From Natronococcus roseus (lineage in GTDB: Archaea; Halobacteriota; Halobacteria; Halobacteriales; Natrialbaceae), in assembly GCF_043677095.1 (NCBI RefSeq), contig NZ_JBHLJR010000003.1, positions 248,001-312,000 on the forward strand: a stretch of DNA of 64,000 nucleotides. The letters are read 5' to 3'. A program made the position numbers and the translations under genes. Below the pieces are notes generated by a model. That model did no database searches, was not told the DNA's origin, and saw only the letters and a program-made list of their open reading frames with translations. Positions 24,982 to 34,856 of the stretch are shown one piece after another (the stretch's first letter is position 1; each line of letters begins with the position of its first letter).

Positions 24982-26511
24982 CTACGACTTCCAGAACGCC
25001 GGCGTGAGCAGAACGAGCACCGGGATGATCTCGATGCGGCCGATCCACATCATGATCACCATCACGGCTCGAGAGGTGACCGAGAAGCCGGCGTAGTTGT
25101 CGAGCGGGCCGGCCCGCTCGAAGGCGGGGCCGATGTTGAGGAAGATCGACGCCGAGGCGCCCATCGCCTCGAACTCGCCGACGGGGTCGCTGGTGCGAGC
25201 CGCGTCGACGACCACGAAGATCGTCAGCAGGAAGAAGATCACGAGCGTGAGCAGGATGTAGGCGTAGATGTCCCGCACCGTCTCCTCGTCGACGACCTCG
25301 TTGCCGAGCCGAAGCGGGCGGACCGCCTCCGGATGAACCGACGTGAAGAGGCTCCGCCGGAACGCCTTCAGCGTCACCAGCCAGCGTAACGACTTGATCG
25401 AGCAGGTCGTCGACCCGGCCATTCCCCCGATAAACATGCAGAGAAACAGCAGATGCTTCGCGCCGGGACCCCAGAGGTCGAAGTCCGTCGACGCGTAGCC
25501 GGTCGTCGTCACCAGCGAGGCGACGTTGAACACCCCGTGGCGGATCGTCGGCTCGAGACCCGTGTTGACGTCGGGATCCAGCAGGAGAATCGCCACGACC
25601 AGCGCGGCGAAAAACGCCAGCACGCCGACGTAGAAGCGAAACTCCTGGGACTCGAGCGGGCGGCGGTAGTCGCCCTGCGTGACGTAGTACAGCAGGACGA
25701 AGTTCGTCGATCCCAGCACCATGAAGGGGATGATCGCCCACTGGACGGCCGGCGAGAAGGCGCCGGCGCTGTCGGGTTCGGGCGAGAAACCCGCGGTGGC
25801 GACGCTGGTCATCGCGTGGGAGACGGCGTTGAAGGGATCCATATTGGGTCCGAGTCCCGCGAGGTGGAGTCCGTAGAACGTCGCGGCCGCGAGCAGCGTG
25901 AGGCCGACGTACAGCCCCCAGATGAGCCGGGCGGTGTCGCCGATGTGTGGACGGAGTTTGCGGACGTTTCGGGTTTGGGACTCGGTCTCCATCAGCTGGG
26001 CGCCACCGACCATCAGGTTCGAGAGCAGTCCGATCGCGACGATCAGGATACCGAGTCCCCCGAGCCACTGGATCAGCTGGCGCCAGAGCATGATCGCACG
26101 CGACTGGTTCTCGAAGTCCCAGCCGCTCATCACGGTCGCACCCGTCGTCGTGAGCCCGCTTGTGCTCTCGAACAGGGCGTTGACCGGGCCGCCAACCCCG
26201 CCGTAGAACGCCGATTGCGGACCGGCCGCGAGCCCGGCCAATAGGAAGGGGACGGCGCCGACCGCCGCAACCCCGAGCCAGGTGATCGCGACCATCAAAA
26301 ACGCCTCCCGCTGGCCGAGCGAGCGCTCCTCGGAGAGGGACTCGAGTGCGAGTCCGATCGCCGCCGTGACGACGATCGCGACCAGAAACGGAATCGGGTC
26401 GTCGCCGTCGAACACGGCGAGCGCCAGCGGAGCCGCTAACGGAACGGCGAGCCACTTGAGCACCGTTCCGGTGAGGCTACAGCTCGAGCGCCAGTCGACG
26501 CGGATCGTCAC
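24982..26511 (-). CDS. trkH: TrkH-family potassium uptake protein
   Basis: A 509-residue integral membrane K+ channel/transporter of the Trk/Ktr type with four pore loops. The first filter region is seen in LFESTSGLTTTGATVMSG, the second in SHAMTSVATAGFS, the third in FNVASLVTTTGYAS and the fourth in FLNIGPAFERAG. GGMAGSTTCSIKSLR follows the third loop as usual. Haloarchaea keep molar K+ inside, so this is a core osmotic gene. TrkA subunits are not adjacent. The GTG at 26511 is chosen over an ATG at 26583 because TTATCTTCCC lies about 29 bases upstream of the GTG. Confidence 0.93.
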   Translation of the reverse strand: MTIRVDWRSSCSLTGTVLKWLAVPLAAPLALAVFDGDDPIPFLVAIVVTAAIGLALESLSEERSLGQREAFLMVAITWLGVAAVGAVPFLLAGLAAGPQSAFYGGVGGPVNALFESTSGLTTTGATVMSGWDFENQSRAIMLWRQLIQWLGGLGILIVAIGLLSNLMVGGAQLMETESQTRNVRKLRPHIGDTARLIWGLYVGLTLLAAATFYGLHLAGLGPNMDPFNAVSHAMTSVATAGFSPEPDSAGAFSPAVQWAIIPFMVLGSTNFVLLYYVTQGDYRRPLESQEFRFYVGVLAFFAALVVAILLLDPDVNTGLEPTIRHGVFNVASLVTTTGYASTDFDLWGPGAKHLLFLCMFIGGMAGSTTCSIKSLRWLVTLKAFRRSLFTSVHPEAVRPLRLGNEVVDEETVRDIYAYILLTLVIFFLLTIFVVVDAARTSDPVGEFEAMGASASIFLNIGPAFERAGPLDNYAGFSVTSRAVMVIMMWIGRIEIIPVLVLLTPAFWKS

Positions 26512-26610
26512 GTGTACCCGACGGTGTGAGAGGAGGGAAGATAATCGGTTCGGAACGGAAGCAGAGCGATGAATCCCTCTCACGCGGACGCGTTCGAGCG
26601 GAGGGAGGAT

Positions 26611-26880
26611 TCAGTCCTGGTTGTGTTCGTGCCCGACGTAGAGTGTGAGGACGTTGACCCCGAGCAACACGGAGAACGCGAGCAGGACGTTCGGATCTCC
26701 GAGGCCACGCGCGAGCAGCGGGAGGTGGACGAACGGGAGGGTGATCGCGGCCCAGAACGCGACGAACTGGGCGGGGCCTTTGACCGAGCGAACGAATCGA
26801 CGACGGTATCGCTCGGGCGTGGACGCGTCCGGGTCGGCGGGCGTAATCGATTCGTTCGGAAGCGGGGAGTGGTTCGGCAT
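26611..26880 (-). CDS. Small membrane protein, two helices
   Basis: An 89-residue protein with a polar N-terminus (about 35 residues) and hydrophobic segments at about 37-57 and 66-83, ending GHEHNQD. It is about 100 bases upstream of trkH on the same strand, so a joint function is possible but untested. The minus-strand element ATACAAAG about 20 bases before the start supports expression. No family is recognised. Confidence 0.65.
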   Translation of the reverse strand: MPNHSPLPNESITPADPDASTPERYRRRFVRSVKGPAQFVAFWAAITLPFVHLPLLARGLGDPNVLLAFSVLLGVNVLTLYVGHEHNQD

Positions 26881-27142
26881 GGCCAGGAACTACCTCTTTG
26901 TATCTCTTACATTCATCATAACCATCATATAAGCTATCGAATATTAGGTTAGGTTAGTTCTATTTTATCGCCGATCCGTGCTGGAAGGGACGTTTCGAAA
27001 CCGTTCCACAACTAGTTAGAAATTTTATAACCTCTTCTGAGGGGCTCGGTCGTGTGAACTACACTCATCCGTTGGGAACGACCGCTGCCTCGACCCCGAG
27101 CCGAGCGGAACCACCTTGTACCGGCGGCGGCATCGATCCACC

Positions 27143-27730
27143 ATGAGCGAGCGAACGGCGACGGTAACCCGCGAGACGAGCGAGACGACCATCGACTGCA
27201 CCCTCGCGATCGACGGCAGCGGCGACGCCGACGTCGAGACGGGTGTCGGCTTCTTCGATCACATGCTGACCGCGCTCGCCAAACACGGGCTGTTCGACCT
27301 CGAGGTCGACTGCGACGGCGACCTCGAGATCGACGACCACCACACGGTCGAGGACGTCGCGATCGTCGTCGGAACGGCGCTCGACGAGGCACTCGGGGAC
27401 CGAACGGGGATCGTCCGATACGCCGATCGTCGCGTCCCCCTGGACGAAGCCGTCGCGGGCGCCGTTGTCGACGTTAGCGGCCGACCCCGGTTTTACTTCG
27501 ACGGGGCGTTCTCCCAGGACGCGATCGGCGACTTCACGAGCGACATGGCCCGCCACTTCGGGGAGTCGCTCGCGATGAACGCCGGCTTGACGCTCCACCT
27601 CGAGGTCGACGGCGAGAACGCTCACCACGAGGTCGAGGCGTTGTTCAAGGCCCTCGCCCGCACGCTCGACGACGCGACCCGAATCGACGACCGCCGGGAG
27701 GGAACCCCGAGTACGAAGGGCGCCCTGTAG
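27143..27730 (+). CDS. hisB: Imidazoleglycerol-phosphate dehydratase
   Basis: Dehydrates imidazoleglycerol phosphate to imidazoleacetol phosphate in histidine synthesis. At 195 residues it is the stand-alone dehydratase form. The two metal-binding HHxxE motifs are present as DDHHTVEDVAIVVG (about 68-81) and NAHHEVEALFKALA (about 155-168), together with GFFDHML and FGESLAMNAGLTLH. The ATG at 27143 follows ACCTTGTACC by about 26 bases. An AT-rich 260-base spacer separates it from the preceding divergent gene. Confidence 0.96.
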   Translation: MSERTATVTRETSETTIDCTLAIDGSGDADVETGVGFFDHMLTALAKHGLFDLEVDCDGDLEIDDHHTVEDVAIVVGTALDEALGDRTGIVRYADRRVPLDEAVAGAVVDVSGRPRFYFDGAFSQDAIGDFTSDMARHFGESLAMNAGLTLHLEVDGENAHHEVEALFKALARTLDDATRIDDRREGTPSTKGAL

Positions 27731-27813
27731 CGCAGCCTCGGATATCCGCCGAGCCACCGGCGCGCACCGATCACCGATCCTTATACTCCGGCCCGCGTAC
27801 GCCCGGTACGGAC

Positions 27814-28317
27814 ATGTTCGACGAGATTATGGAGAAGTTCGAGGGATCGCCCAGCCAGCAGGCGGTGATCCGTCTGCTGCTCGAGCGCGGGTTCTCCGTC
27901 AACGACGACGGCCGGGTCGTCTCCGGCGGCATCGAGATACCGAACACGGGCATCGCCCGCGAGATCGGCGTCGACCGACGGGTCGTCGACTCGACGACCG
28001 ACGTCATCCTCGAGGATCCCGAGCTGCGCCGGATCTTCCAGAACATCTCGCAGGTCCCGAGTCTGATGGATCTCGCGCCGGTTCTCGATCTGACGGTACT
28101 GTCGATCGCGGTCGACGACGCCGACCAGGAGGGGATCGTCGCGACGATCACGGGGACGCTGGCCGAGCACGAGATCTCGATCCGGCAGACGATCAGCGAA
28201 GACCCCGAGTTCACCGACGAACCCCGGCTCTACCTCGTTACCGACCAGGACCTGCCGGGCGAAGTGATCACCGAGATCCGCGACCTCGAGTTCGTTCGCA
28301 AGATCGAGCTCCAGTGA
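27814..28317 (+). CDS. ACT-domain amino-acid-responsive regulator
   Basis: A 167-residue protein. Residues ~1-90 resemble a winged-helix segment (SQQAVIRLLLERGFSV ... TGIAREIGVDRRVVDSTTDVIL). Residues ~95-165 form an ACT domain (LSIAVDDADQEGIVATITGTLAEHEISIRQTISED), which binds amino acids in many metabolic regulators. It follows hisB by 83 bases with its own TTATACT element about 26 bases upstream, so it may govern amino-acid biosynthesis genes (inference). Its stop abuts the convergent gene ending at 28318. Confidence 0.85.
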   Translation: MFDEIMEKFEGSPSQQAVIRLLLERGFSVNDDGRVVSGGIEIPNTGIAREIGVDRRVVDSTTDVILEDPELRRIFQNISQVPSLMDLAPVLDLTVLSIAVDDADQEGIVATITGTLAEHEISIRQTISEDPEFTDEPRLYLVTDQDLPGEVITEIRDLEFVRKIELQ

Positions 28318-28710
28318 TCAGCCGTCGGCCGGCTCGTGGTCCTCGAGGACGGCGCTGAGCGCGCTCGTCAGCTCCTCGAAGCGCTCCATCGACATGTTGT
28401 CGGTCGTCACCCAGACGCCGTGTGAGCCACGGATCACGCGGCTCAGGTACCCGTTTTCGAACATTCGGATCGTCGCCTCGTACTCGCCGAGCTGCGTGTT
28501 TCGGTAGGCCGACTGGGAGTGAAAGCCGCGGCGCTCGTGTTCGGCGAACCCGATGAGGTCGGCGGTTCGGTCGAGATCAGACCGCAGGTACACCTGCTCG
28601 ACGTCCTCCTCGGTGAGGTAGGTGATGCTGCGGAGTTCGTCGCCGACGGTGGTTCGACAGGCGCTGCGGAGCTCGTCGGCGAACGTCTCGTCGATGATGG
28701 TATCGTCCAT
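28318..28710 (-). CDS. Conserved haloarchaeal protein (DUF7522-like)
   Basis: A 130-residue soluble, acidic protein. It reads like a haloarchaeal family of short proteins with the pattern LRSITYLTEEDVEQVYLR, GFHSQSAYRNTQLGEY and IRMFENGYLSRVI. No catalytic motif is evident. The start is the ATG at 28710; the frame extends further upstream but without typical composition. The family number is from memory and uncertain; function unknown. Confidence 0.7.
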   Translation of the reverse strand: MDDTIIDETFADELRSACRTTVGDELRSITYLTEEDVEQVYLRSDLDRTADLIGFAEHERRGFHSQSAYRNTQLGEYEATIRMFENGYLSRVIRGSHGVWVTTDNMSMERFEELTSALSAVLEDHEPADG

Positions 28711-28856
28711 GCGACGACAGACCGTACCGAGGACCAATAACGTAGCGGATCCGGCACCGACCGGCAGGGCGACCGACGGGCTCTTTTCGGTCGCGTGAGT
28801 ATCACCCCCATGATCGATCCGGGGCAGGGTCGAGGACGGAGACGGGGTGATCCCAC

Positions 28857-29465
28857 GTGAGCGAGACGTACCGAACCACCGCCGACGCCGCGACGGCGAC
28901 GTTCGTCGTCCAGGGATCGGAGTTCCTCGGCCACGTTCGGCCCGTCGACTCCGTCGACGCCGCCGAGGCGTTCGTCGAGGACGTCGCCTCGGAGTACGAC
29001 GACGCGACCCACAACGTTCCCGCCTACCGGGTGCGGGCCGGCTCCGGCGGGGAGTTCCTCCGGGAGTACTCGAGCGACGACGGCGAGCCGTCGGGGTCGG
29101 CCGGCAAGCCCGCACTGAACGTTCTCACCCAGCAAGAACTCGAGAACTGCGCGGTCGTCGTCACCCGGTACTACGGCGGGACGAACCTCGGCGTCGGCGG
29201 ACTCGTCCGGGCGTACTCCCGGGCGGTCAAGGAGGCCGTCGAGACGGCGGGAATCGTCGAACAACGGCCACACGAGCAGGTAACCGTCACCGTCGAGTAC
29301 GACGACTCCGGGACCGTCCGTAGCATCTTGGAGAGCGAGGGCGTCGAGTTCGACGCCGAGTACGAGGCCACCGTCACCTTCGAGGTGCGGGTTCCGAGCG
29401 CGGAGGCCGAGGCGCTCCGGGATCGGCTCCGGAGCGCGACGAGCGGACGGGCCGACCTGGCGTAG
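28857..29465 (+). CDS. YigZ/IMPACT-family protein
   Basis: A 202-residue protein of the YigZ/UPF0029 family, related to the eukaryotic translation regulator IMPACT. The N-terminal domain shows SSDDGEPSGSAGKPALNVL and the signature CAVVVTRYYGGTNLGVGGLVRAYS (about 98-121), followed by the C-terminal ferredoxin-like domain (VTVEYDDSGTVRSILES). The molecular role is not established; nucleic-acid or ribosome binding is suspected from homologs. The start is a GTG at 28857. Confidence 0.92.
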   Translation: MSETYRTTADAATATFVVQGSEFLGHVRPVDSVDAAEAFVEDVASEYDDATHNVPAYRVRAGSGGEFLREYSSDDGEPSGSAGKPALNVLTQQELENCAVVVTRYYGGTNLGVGGLVRAYSRAVKEAVETAGIVEQRPHEQVTVTVEYDDSGTVRSILESEGVEFDAEYEATVTFEVRVPSAEAEALRDRLRSATSGRADLA

Positions 29466-29477
29466 CCGAACGGCGGA

Positions 29478-30335
29478 CTACGGCACGGATCGGGCGTCCG
29501 CGCCCGCGGTCTCGAGGGTTCGCTCGATCGTCTCCCGGACGGCCTCGAGTTCGGCGAGTTCGGATCGCTCGAGGCGGACGTCGAACAGTCCGCGATCGAG
29601 GACGAGTTCGTCCTCGTGGAGTCGAACGTGGGCGACCTCGTCCCAGGGGACGAACGCCTTCGTGAACGGGCGGCGTTTGACGAGTCCAGCCTCGTGGACC
29701 CGGATTTCGGGGTCGGCACCCCACGACGTTTGCCAGCGGCCCTCGATAGCGCCGCCGACGATCCAGCCGACCGCGATCAGGAGCCAGACGACGGCGGCCG
29801 ACCAGTTGCCCCCGGCGGCGTTGGCGAACGCGGTGAACAGCCAGGCGAGGGCGACGAACGTATCGACCTTCCCACCGCCGGGCGGCGTCCACTCCCAGGT
29901 TGCCGTCGGCTCGTCCGCGGTGACCCCCTCCACGTACTCGGTTTGGGCGAGACCGCCGAGAACGAAGCCGAGGACGAGAAGGGCAAGCGACGACCCGGTC
30001 GCGACGAGCGTCGAGGCGATCGGGGACCAGGACACGGTAGCGGCCGCCGCGCCGAGCAAGCCCGGAATCCCGGGCAGGTACAGCAGTGCGCGACGGCGTC
30101 GGCTCCGTCCGAGACGGATCGCGAGATCGCCGTCGAGTCGCGCGGCGAGAACGCCGAGGATTCCCCCGGTTGCGAGACCGCCGACGAACGCGGCGGCGAG
30201 GACTGCGTCCGAGACCTGCTGCGTCGCCGCCACCGAGGCGGTGATTCCGGCGACGAGAACGCCGAGGTAGAGGCCGAAAGCGGTCCGAAACCAGCTACTC
30301 GGAGAGCTGGCGGACTGCTCGCTGGCATCAGACAT
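29478..30335 (-). CDS. Multi-helix membrane protein with C-terminal PH-like domain
   Basis: A 285-residue haloarchaeal protein. About six hydrophobic helices lie between residues ~17 and 190. The last ~80 residues (EIRVHEAGLVKRRPFTKAFVPWDEVAHVRLHEDELVL) look like a bacterial-type pleckstrin-homology domain as found after membrane helices in many archaeal proteins. The ATG at 30335 (MSDASEQSA) is taken; an earlier start at 30413 would add an Arg/His-rich stretch that looks non-coding. Function unknown. Confidence 0.7.
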   Translation of the reverse strand: MSDASEQSASSPSSWFRTAFGLYLGVLVAGITASVAATQQVSDAVLAAAFVGGLATGGILGVLAARLDGDLAIRLGRSRRRRALLYLPGIPGLLGAAAATVSWSPIASTLVATGSSLALLVLGFVLGGLAQTEYVEGVTADEPTATWEWTPPGGGKVDTFVALAWLFTAFANAAGGNWSAAVVWLLIAVGWIVGGAIEGRWQTSWGADPEIRVHEAGLVKRRPFTKAFVPWDEVAHVRLHEDELVLDRGLFDVRLERSELAELEAVRETIERTLETAGADARSVP

Positions 30336-30462
30336 ATCGCCCACTACGTCGGACTGGTTAAAATAATGACGGGTCGGAGTCAGACGGATCGTCGTACGTC
30401 GGTGACGGCACAACCGCGAGCCGTTCTGCGGTTGTGCCGGGAACTCGGTACAGCAGACCGTC

Positions 30463-33171
30463 TCAGGCGTCGCCAGCCGCCGGCGCGGAGGTGGCCGCGT
30501 CGGCGTCGGCCTCCTCGAGGTCGGCCCGCGAGCGGTTGCGGTAGGTCAGTACCACGAGCATCGCCAGGCCGACGCCCCGCAGCGAGGCGGTGATCTCGAA
30601 GATCGTCAGCGCCGAGGGGATACCCGCAAGCGTGAGGATTCCCTCGACGATCAGCAGCGGAATCTCCGGCACCATCAGCAGGATCGACGAGATCGAGTAC
30701 AGCGCGCGGTTCAGCTGGGAGACCGAGGCGTACTGGTAGCCGATGATCGTCACGCCGAGTGCGTAGACCCCGATGAACATCCCGAGCACGGGGATCACGA
30801 CCTCGGGAACGACGAAGCCGACATCGGCGACGTCGTTCCAGCCCATGATCTCGCCGTCGCGCAGGAACAGGATCCCCGGCGAGAAGACGAACGCGAACGG
30901 GACGAGAACCTTGTTCAGCGAGAGCAGGAACGCGATCGTCGCCGTTTTCATCTCCTCGGCTTTCGCGACGCCGGCCCCGGCGAACGCGGCGACCGCCACC
31001 GGCGGGGTGACGTCGGCCATCAGTCCCCAGTAGAGGACGAACAGGTGTGCAGCCAGGACGATGACGCCGGCCTCGACCAGCGGCGCCTCGAGCATCGCGA
31101 CGAGGATGATGTACATCGCGGTCGTCGGCATCCCCATCCCGAAGATGATCGCGGCGACGCCGGTCAGACCGAGCAGGATCAGCATCGAGTCGCCGCTGAC
31201 CTGGCTGATGAGCGCGGCCAGGTTCGGCCCGAGCCCGGAGACGCTGATGACGCCGGGGACGACGCCGGCGGCGGCGACGGCGACGACGACCGTCGTCGCT
31301 GTTCGCGCACCGGAGTCCATCGACTTCAGGACGAACGTCCCGAAGCGGTAGGCGCGGTTGCCCGACAGCGACGGGCGGTTGAACGCCTTCGCGCTTCGAT
31401 TGGCCGCCTCGTCGACCTCGGGGTCGAAGTCGAGCAGCGGCGCGTCGGCCCGCGGTCGTAGGAGAATGAAGACCGCACTGACGAGGATCGCGATCACCCC
31501 GAAGTCGCCGATCGCGGCCACCGCCGCGTCGCCGACCGCCAGCGGTTCGCCGGTGGTCTCGAGACCGGCTGCCGCCTGTGCGGCGTCGAAGAGGCCGACA
31601 CCGGCGGTCGCGTACGCGGCCGCTTGGGCGACGTACGCCGCCGCGAGCGTCCCCATCAGCGGAATCCGCGTGCGTTCGTCGTAGGCGGCGACGATCGCCA
31701 ACAGCGCGACGACGGCGACGATGGTCAGCCAGCCGGCGCGGTTGATCGAGTACCGGGCGATCACCAGGAAGTACAGCAGCAGGATCAGCGGAATGAGGTA
31801 GAACCAGCCGCTGCGCAGCGCCGAGCGGACGTCCGGCAGCTCCGAGCGGGGAAGTCCGCCGATGCCGCCGCGGACTGCCTCGAAGTGGACCATCACCCAC
31901 ATCCCGAAGAAGAAGGCGAGTGCGGGTAACGTTGCGGCGATGATGACGTCGGCGTACGGCGTGCCGGTGAACTCGACGATGAGGAACGCCGCGGCGCCCA
32001 TCACCGGCGGAAGCATCTGTCCGCCCGACGAGGAGGAGGACTCGACCGCACCGGAGAACTCCGGCGAGTAGCCCGAGCGCTTCATCAGCGGGATCGTGAA
32101 CGCACCAGTCGTCACCGTGTTGGCGATCGACGAGCCGCTGAGCATCCCCATGAACCCGCTCGAGACGACGCTGGCCTTCGCGGGACCACCCTCGCGGGTC
32201 CCCGTCGCGGAGTAGGCCATGTCGATGAACCAGCGGCCGGCCCCGCTCATCTCGAGGAAGGCGCCGAACAGGATGAAGATGTAGATAAAGCGGACGCTGA
32301 CGGACACCGGCTGGCTGTGGACTCCGGCCTCGACCGTGTACCAGAGGTTGTACATGATGTTCCCCCAGTTGTCGGGCTGGATCGACAGCGCGCCGATCGC
32401 GGAGTCACTGGGGATGTGGTAGCCCCACCGAGCGTAGACGATAAAGAGGGCGACCAGCGACGTCAGCAAGAGCCCGAGCGCTCGCCGGGTCGCCTCGAGC
32501 ACCAGCAGCATCCCGACGACGGCGAGAACGAAAGCGGCCGAGGTGTCGGCCATCGGAATTCCGATCGCGGTCAGGCCCATCTCCACGGGCGCCAGGAACG
32601 GGAAGACCTCGCCCAGCGACTGGGTGTCCTCAAAGCGGTGGACGGCGATCTGCTGAATTTCGTCGTAGTTGGTCCCGATGTAGTACGCCGGCATCATCGC
32701 GATACCGGCCAGGATCACGTCGGCCGGCGCGACCCGGTTCATGTCGGGGTCAAGGAACGCCCACCTGGTCGCGCCCGCAGTCTTCGCAGTCCCTCGAGTA
32801 ATCGGGTGTTCGTCGCCGAACCGACTCCTGACGGCCGGCTCGATCCGGCCGAGTCGTCGGACGACGAACCCGTCGCCGCGGGTCGTCGGGAACAGCAAGA
32901 ACGCGAGCACCAGTCCGAACGCGACGTGGATCGCGTTGACCTGAAGCTGCTGGAAGCCGATCAGTCGATACTCGCCGACGACCGGCAACGTCCCGCCGAA
33001 GACGTAGCCACGCGCGGCGATCCACATCTGGAACGCCGAGAACGCGATGGCGATCAGGGAGACGATCACGACCGCCAGTCCCCGGTGGGACCGGCGTCGC
33101 TGGACCTCCTCCATGAGTTCCTGTTGTTCCTCGTCGCTGAGTGCCTCTTCATCCCCCCTGTCTACGCTCAT
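30463..33171 (-). CDS. TRAP transporter fused permease (TAXI type)
   Basis: A 902-residue integral membrane protein that fuses the small (DctQ-like) and large (DctM-like) TRAP permease subunits, as TAXI-type systems usually do. Typical pieces: SSSSGGQMLPPVMGAAAFLIVEFTG in the first DctM half and GMGMPTTAMYIILVAML in the second. It takes up an organic anion with Na+ or H+ using the binding protein encoded two genes upstream. The start overlaps the DUF1850 gene by four bases. The substrate is unknown; TAXI systems elsewhere have been linked to dicarboxylates and amino acids. Confidence 0.93.
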   Translation of the reverse strand: MSVDRGDEEALSDEEQQELMEEVQRRRSHRGLAVVIVSLIAIAFSAFQMWIAARGYVFGGTLPVVGEYRLIGFQQLQVNAIHVAFGLVLAFLLFPTTRGDGFVVRRLGRIEPAVRSRFGDEHPITRGTAKTAGATRWAFLDPDMNRVAPADVILAGIAMMPAYYIGTNYDEIQQIAVHRFEDTQSLGEVFPFLAPVEMGLTAIGIPMADTSAAFVLAVVGMLLVLEATRRALGLLLTSLVALFIVYARWGYHIPSDSAIGALSIQPDNWGNIMYNLWYTVEAGVHSQPVSVSVRFIYIFILFGAFLEMSGAGRWFIDMAYSATGTREGGPAKASVVSSGFMGMLSGSSIANTVTTGAFTIPLMKRSGYSPEFSGAVESSSSSGGQMLPPVMGAAAFLIVEFTGTPYADVIIAATLPALAFFFGMWVMVHFEAVRGGIGGLPRSELPDVRSALRSGWFYLIPLILLLYFLVIARYSINRAGWLTIVAVVALLAIVAAYDERTRIPLMGTLAAAYVAQAAAYATAGVGLFDAAQAAAGLETTGEPLAVGDAAVAAIGDFGVIAILVSAVFILLRPRADAPLLDFDPEVDEAANRSAKAFNRPSLSGNRAYRFGTFVLKSMDSGARTATTVVVAVAAAGVVPGVISVSGLGPNLAALISQVSGDSMLILLGLTGVAAIIFGMGMPTTAMYIILVAMLEAPLVEAGVIVLAAHLFVLYWGLMADVTPPVAVAAFAGAGVAKAEEMKTATIAFLLSLNKVLVPFAFVFSPGILFLRDGEIMGWNDVADVGFVVPEVVIPVLGMFIGVYALGVTIIGYQYASVSQLNRALYSISSILLMVPEIPLLIVEGILTLAGIPSALTIFEITASLRGVGLAMLVVLTYRNRSRADLEEADADAATSAPAAGDA

Positions 33172-33716
33172 GAGTTCGTATCAGTCATTTTTGCCGCCGT
33201 CGGTAATGTGTTGGTTTCGGTTCGTTGCCCCGAGTTACCGTCGGTGACGACCTCACCGATCCCCCGGTCGGCCAGAAACAGGACGACGCGGCCGTCCGCA
33301 GCCTCGGCCAGCGCGTACCGTTCGTCACCCACGATCAGTTCGTGGCCGGCGATCTCGCCGGGGGCGACGAGCAGTTCGTCGTGGGTTTCCGATCCCCGGA
33401 CTACGTACCCCTCCTCGGTTCGCTCGACGTCCGTCGTCGGCAGCCCGGCGCCGAACGAGTGAAAGACCGATCGATCGGCACGCAGGCTCGAGCCGTCGAC
33501 GACGTAGACGTCCTCGATCGGCGTCCGCTCGACGCTATGCGTGTAGGCGATCGTCACCTCCTGACCCTGATCGACCGGGATCTCGAACAGCCGCTCGTCG
33601 GACTCCGCGTCCGCGACGACGAGCGTGCTGTCGGCCGTCGCCGAAGAAACCACGGCCGTCGCTCCGGAGACAGCAACCGCAGAGACGAGGAACGCGCGTC
33701 GGGTCAGGTGGTCCAC
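33168..33716 (-). CDS. DUF1850 protein of the TAXI-TRAP operon
   Basis: A 182-residue protein with an N-terminal twin-arginine-like signal (LTRRAFLVSAVAVSG) and the DUF1850 core (EIPVDQGQEVTIAYTHSVERTPIEDVY). DUF1850 proteins are regularly encoded with TAXI-type TRAP transporters, as here: 42 bases after the binding protein and overlapping the permease. They are thought to be accessory extracytoplasmic components; the exact job is unknown. Confidence 0.88.
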   Translation of the reverse strand: MDHLTRRAFLVSAVAVSGATAVVSSATADSTLVVADAESDERLFEIPVDQGQEVTIAYTHSVERTPIEDVYVVDGSSLRADRSVFHSFGAGLPTTDVERTEEGYVVRGSETHDELLVAPGEIAGHELIVGDERYALAEAADGRVVLFLADRGIGEVVTDGNSGQRTETNTLPTAAKMTDTNS

Positions 33717-33758
33717 GGTGATGCTCCGGAAATCCCCCGATATCGCGGTCGAGCGGCG

Positions 33759-34856
33759 TTACTCGTCCTCTTCGTCGTCCTCGCCGTTTTCGTCCGCCTC
33801 GTCGTCCTCGGCGTCCTCCTCGTCGACGTCCTGCTCGTCGAAGTACGCCGCCGCGCCCTCGTGGAGATCGATCGGCATCGCCTCCTGGGCGGTCTCGAGG
33901 TCGATAAAGTCCGCCTGGGTCGTGAAGTCGTCGACGTTGTCGAACATCGCCGCCGTAACCTCCTCGACGATCTCCGCGTCGACCCCCTCGTGGGTCGCGA
34001 GCATCGCCTGCACCGAGACCGTCTCGACGTCGTCGTCGACGCCGTCGTAGGTGCCGCCAGGAATCTCGTCCTCGGCGAGCCACTCCGCGTCGTCGAGCAG
34101 GTTGTCGCGGGCCTCGTCGGTGATCTCGACGAACGAGATGTCCTGGGTCGCCGAGAGGTCCTCGATCGCACCCAGCGGGTAGCCGCCCACGGTGATCGCG
34201 GCGTCGACGTCGCCGTCGCCGATCTGGTCGGCCGCGGTCCCGAAGTCGGTGTTCTGCTCGTCGAACTCCTCGACGCCCGCCGACTCGAGGATCTGCAGGG
34301 CGTTGACCTGCGTCCCGCTGCCGGCGTCGCCGGTGTTGATCGACGCACCCTCGAGGTCCTCGACGGTCTCGATACCGGAGTCCTCCTGGGTGACGATGTG
34401 GATCGTCTCCGGGTACAGCGAGGCGATGCCGCGGATGTTCTCGAGCGGTTCGCCCTCGAACTCGTCGAGCTCGACGCCGTTGTACGCGAAGTACGTGATG
34501 TCGTTCTGGACCAGCGCGAGTTCGGCCTCCTCGCGGCCGAGGCTGGCCGCGTTCTCGACGCTGGCACCCGTCGACTGCACCTGAATGCCGTGTGGCGTCT
34601 GGTCCTCGACGATGGACTTCATGTCACCCGCGAGCGGGTAGTACGTTCCCTCGGTTCCGCCAGCGTGCAGCGAGAGCGTCTCGCCGCCCTCCTCGGGCTG
34701 AGCTTCCTCGAGGTCGTCCTCGCCGTTTTCGTCGTCGCCGTTGTCGTCTCCGTTCGCCTCGTCTTCAGCGTCTTCGCCGATACAGCCGGCGAAACCCACG
34801 ATTCCAGCAGCCCCACCGAGCGCAATGAACTTGCGCCGCTTGATGTGTCGAACCAT
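33759..34856 (-). CDS. TAXI-family TRAP transporter substrate-binding lipoprotein
   Basis: A 365-residue binding protein and first gene of the TRAP operon. The N-terminus has a twin-arginine signal (KRRKFIALGGAAG) and lipobox Cys (VGFAGC, about residue 25), then an acidic linker rich in Asp, Glu and Asn. The mature domain has the TAXI pattern LSLHAGGTEGTYYPLAGDM and INTGDAGSGTQVNALQIL. The C-terminal ~25 residues are almost all Asp/Glu. It binds the substrate outside the cell and hands it to the fused permease. Confidence 0.92.
   Translation of the reverse strand: MVRHIKRRKFIALGGAAGIVGFAGCIGEDAEDEANGDDNGDDENGEDDLEEAQPEEGGETLSLHAGGTEGTYYPLAGDMKSIVEDQTPHGIQVQSTGASVENAASLGREEAELALVQNDITYFAYNGVELDEFEGEPLENIRGIASLYPETIHIVTQEDSGIETVEDLEGASINTGDAGSGTQVNALQILESAGVEEFDEQNTDFGTAADQIGDGDVDAAITVGGYPLGAIEDLSATQDISFVEITDEARDNLLDDAEWLAEDEIPGGTYDGVDDDVETVSVQAMLATHEGVDAEIVEEVTAAMFDNVDDFTTQADFIDLETAQEAMPIDLHEGAAAYFDEQDVDEEDAEDDEADENGEDDEEDE

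Noticed and set aside
26881..27142. AT-rich spacer before hisB as an origin or att site
   Set aside because: No origin-recognition-box-like repeats, no Orc1/Cdc6 gene, no tRNA and no integrase nearby; it reads as an AT-rich promoter spacer.
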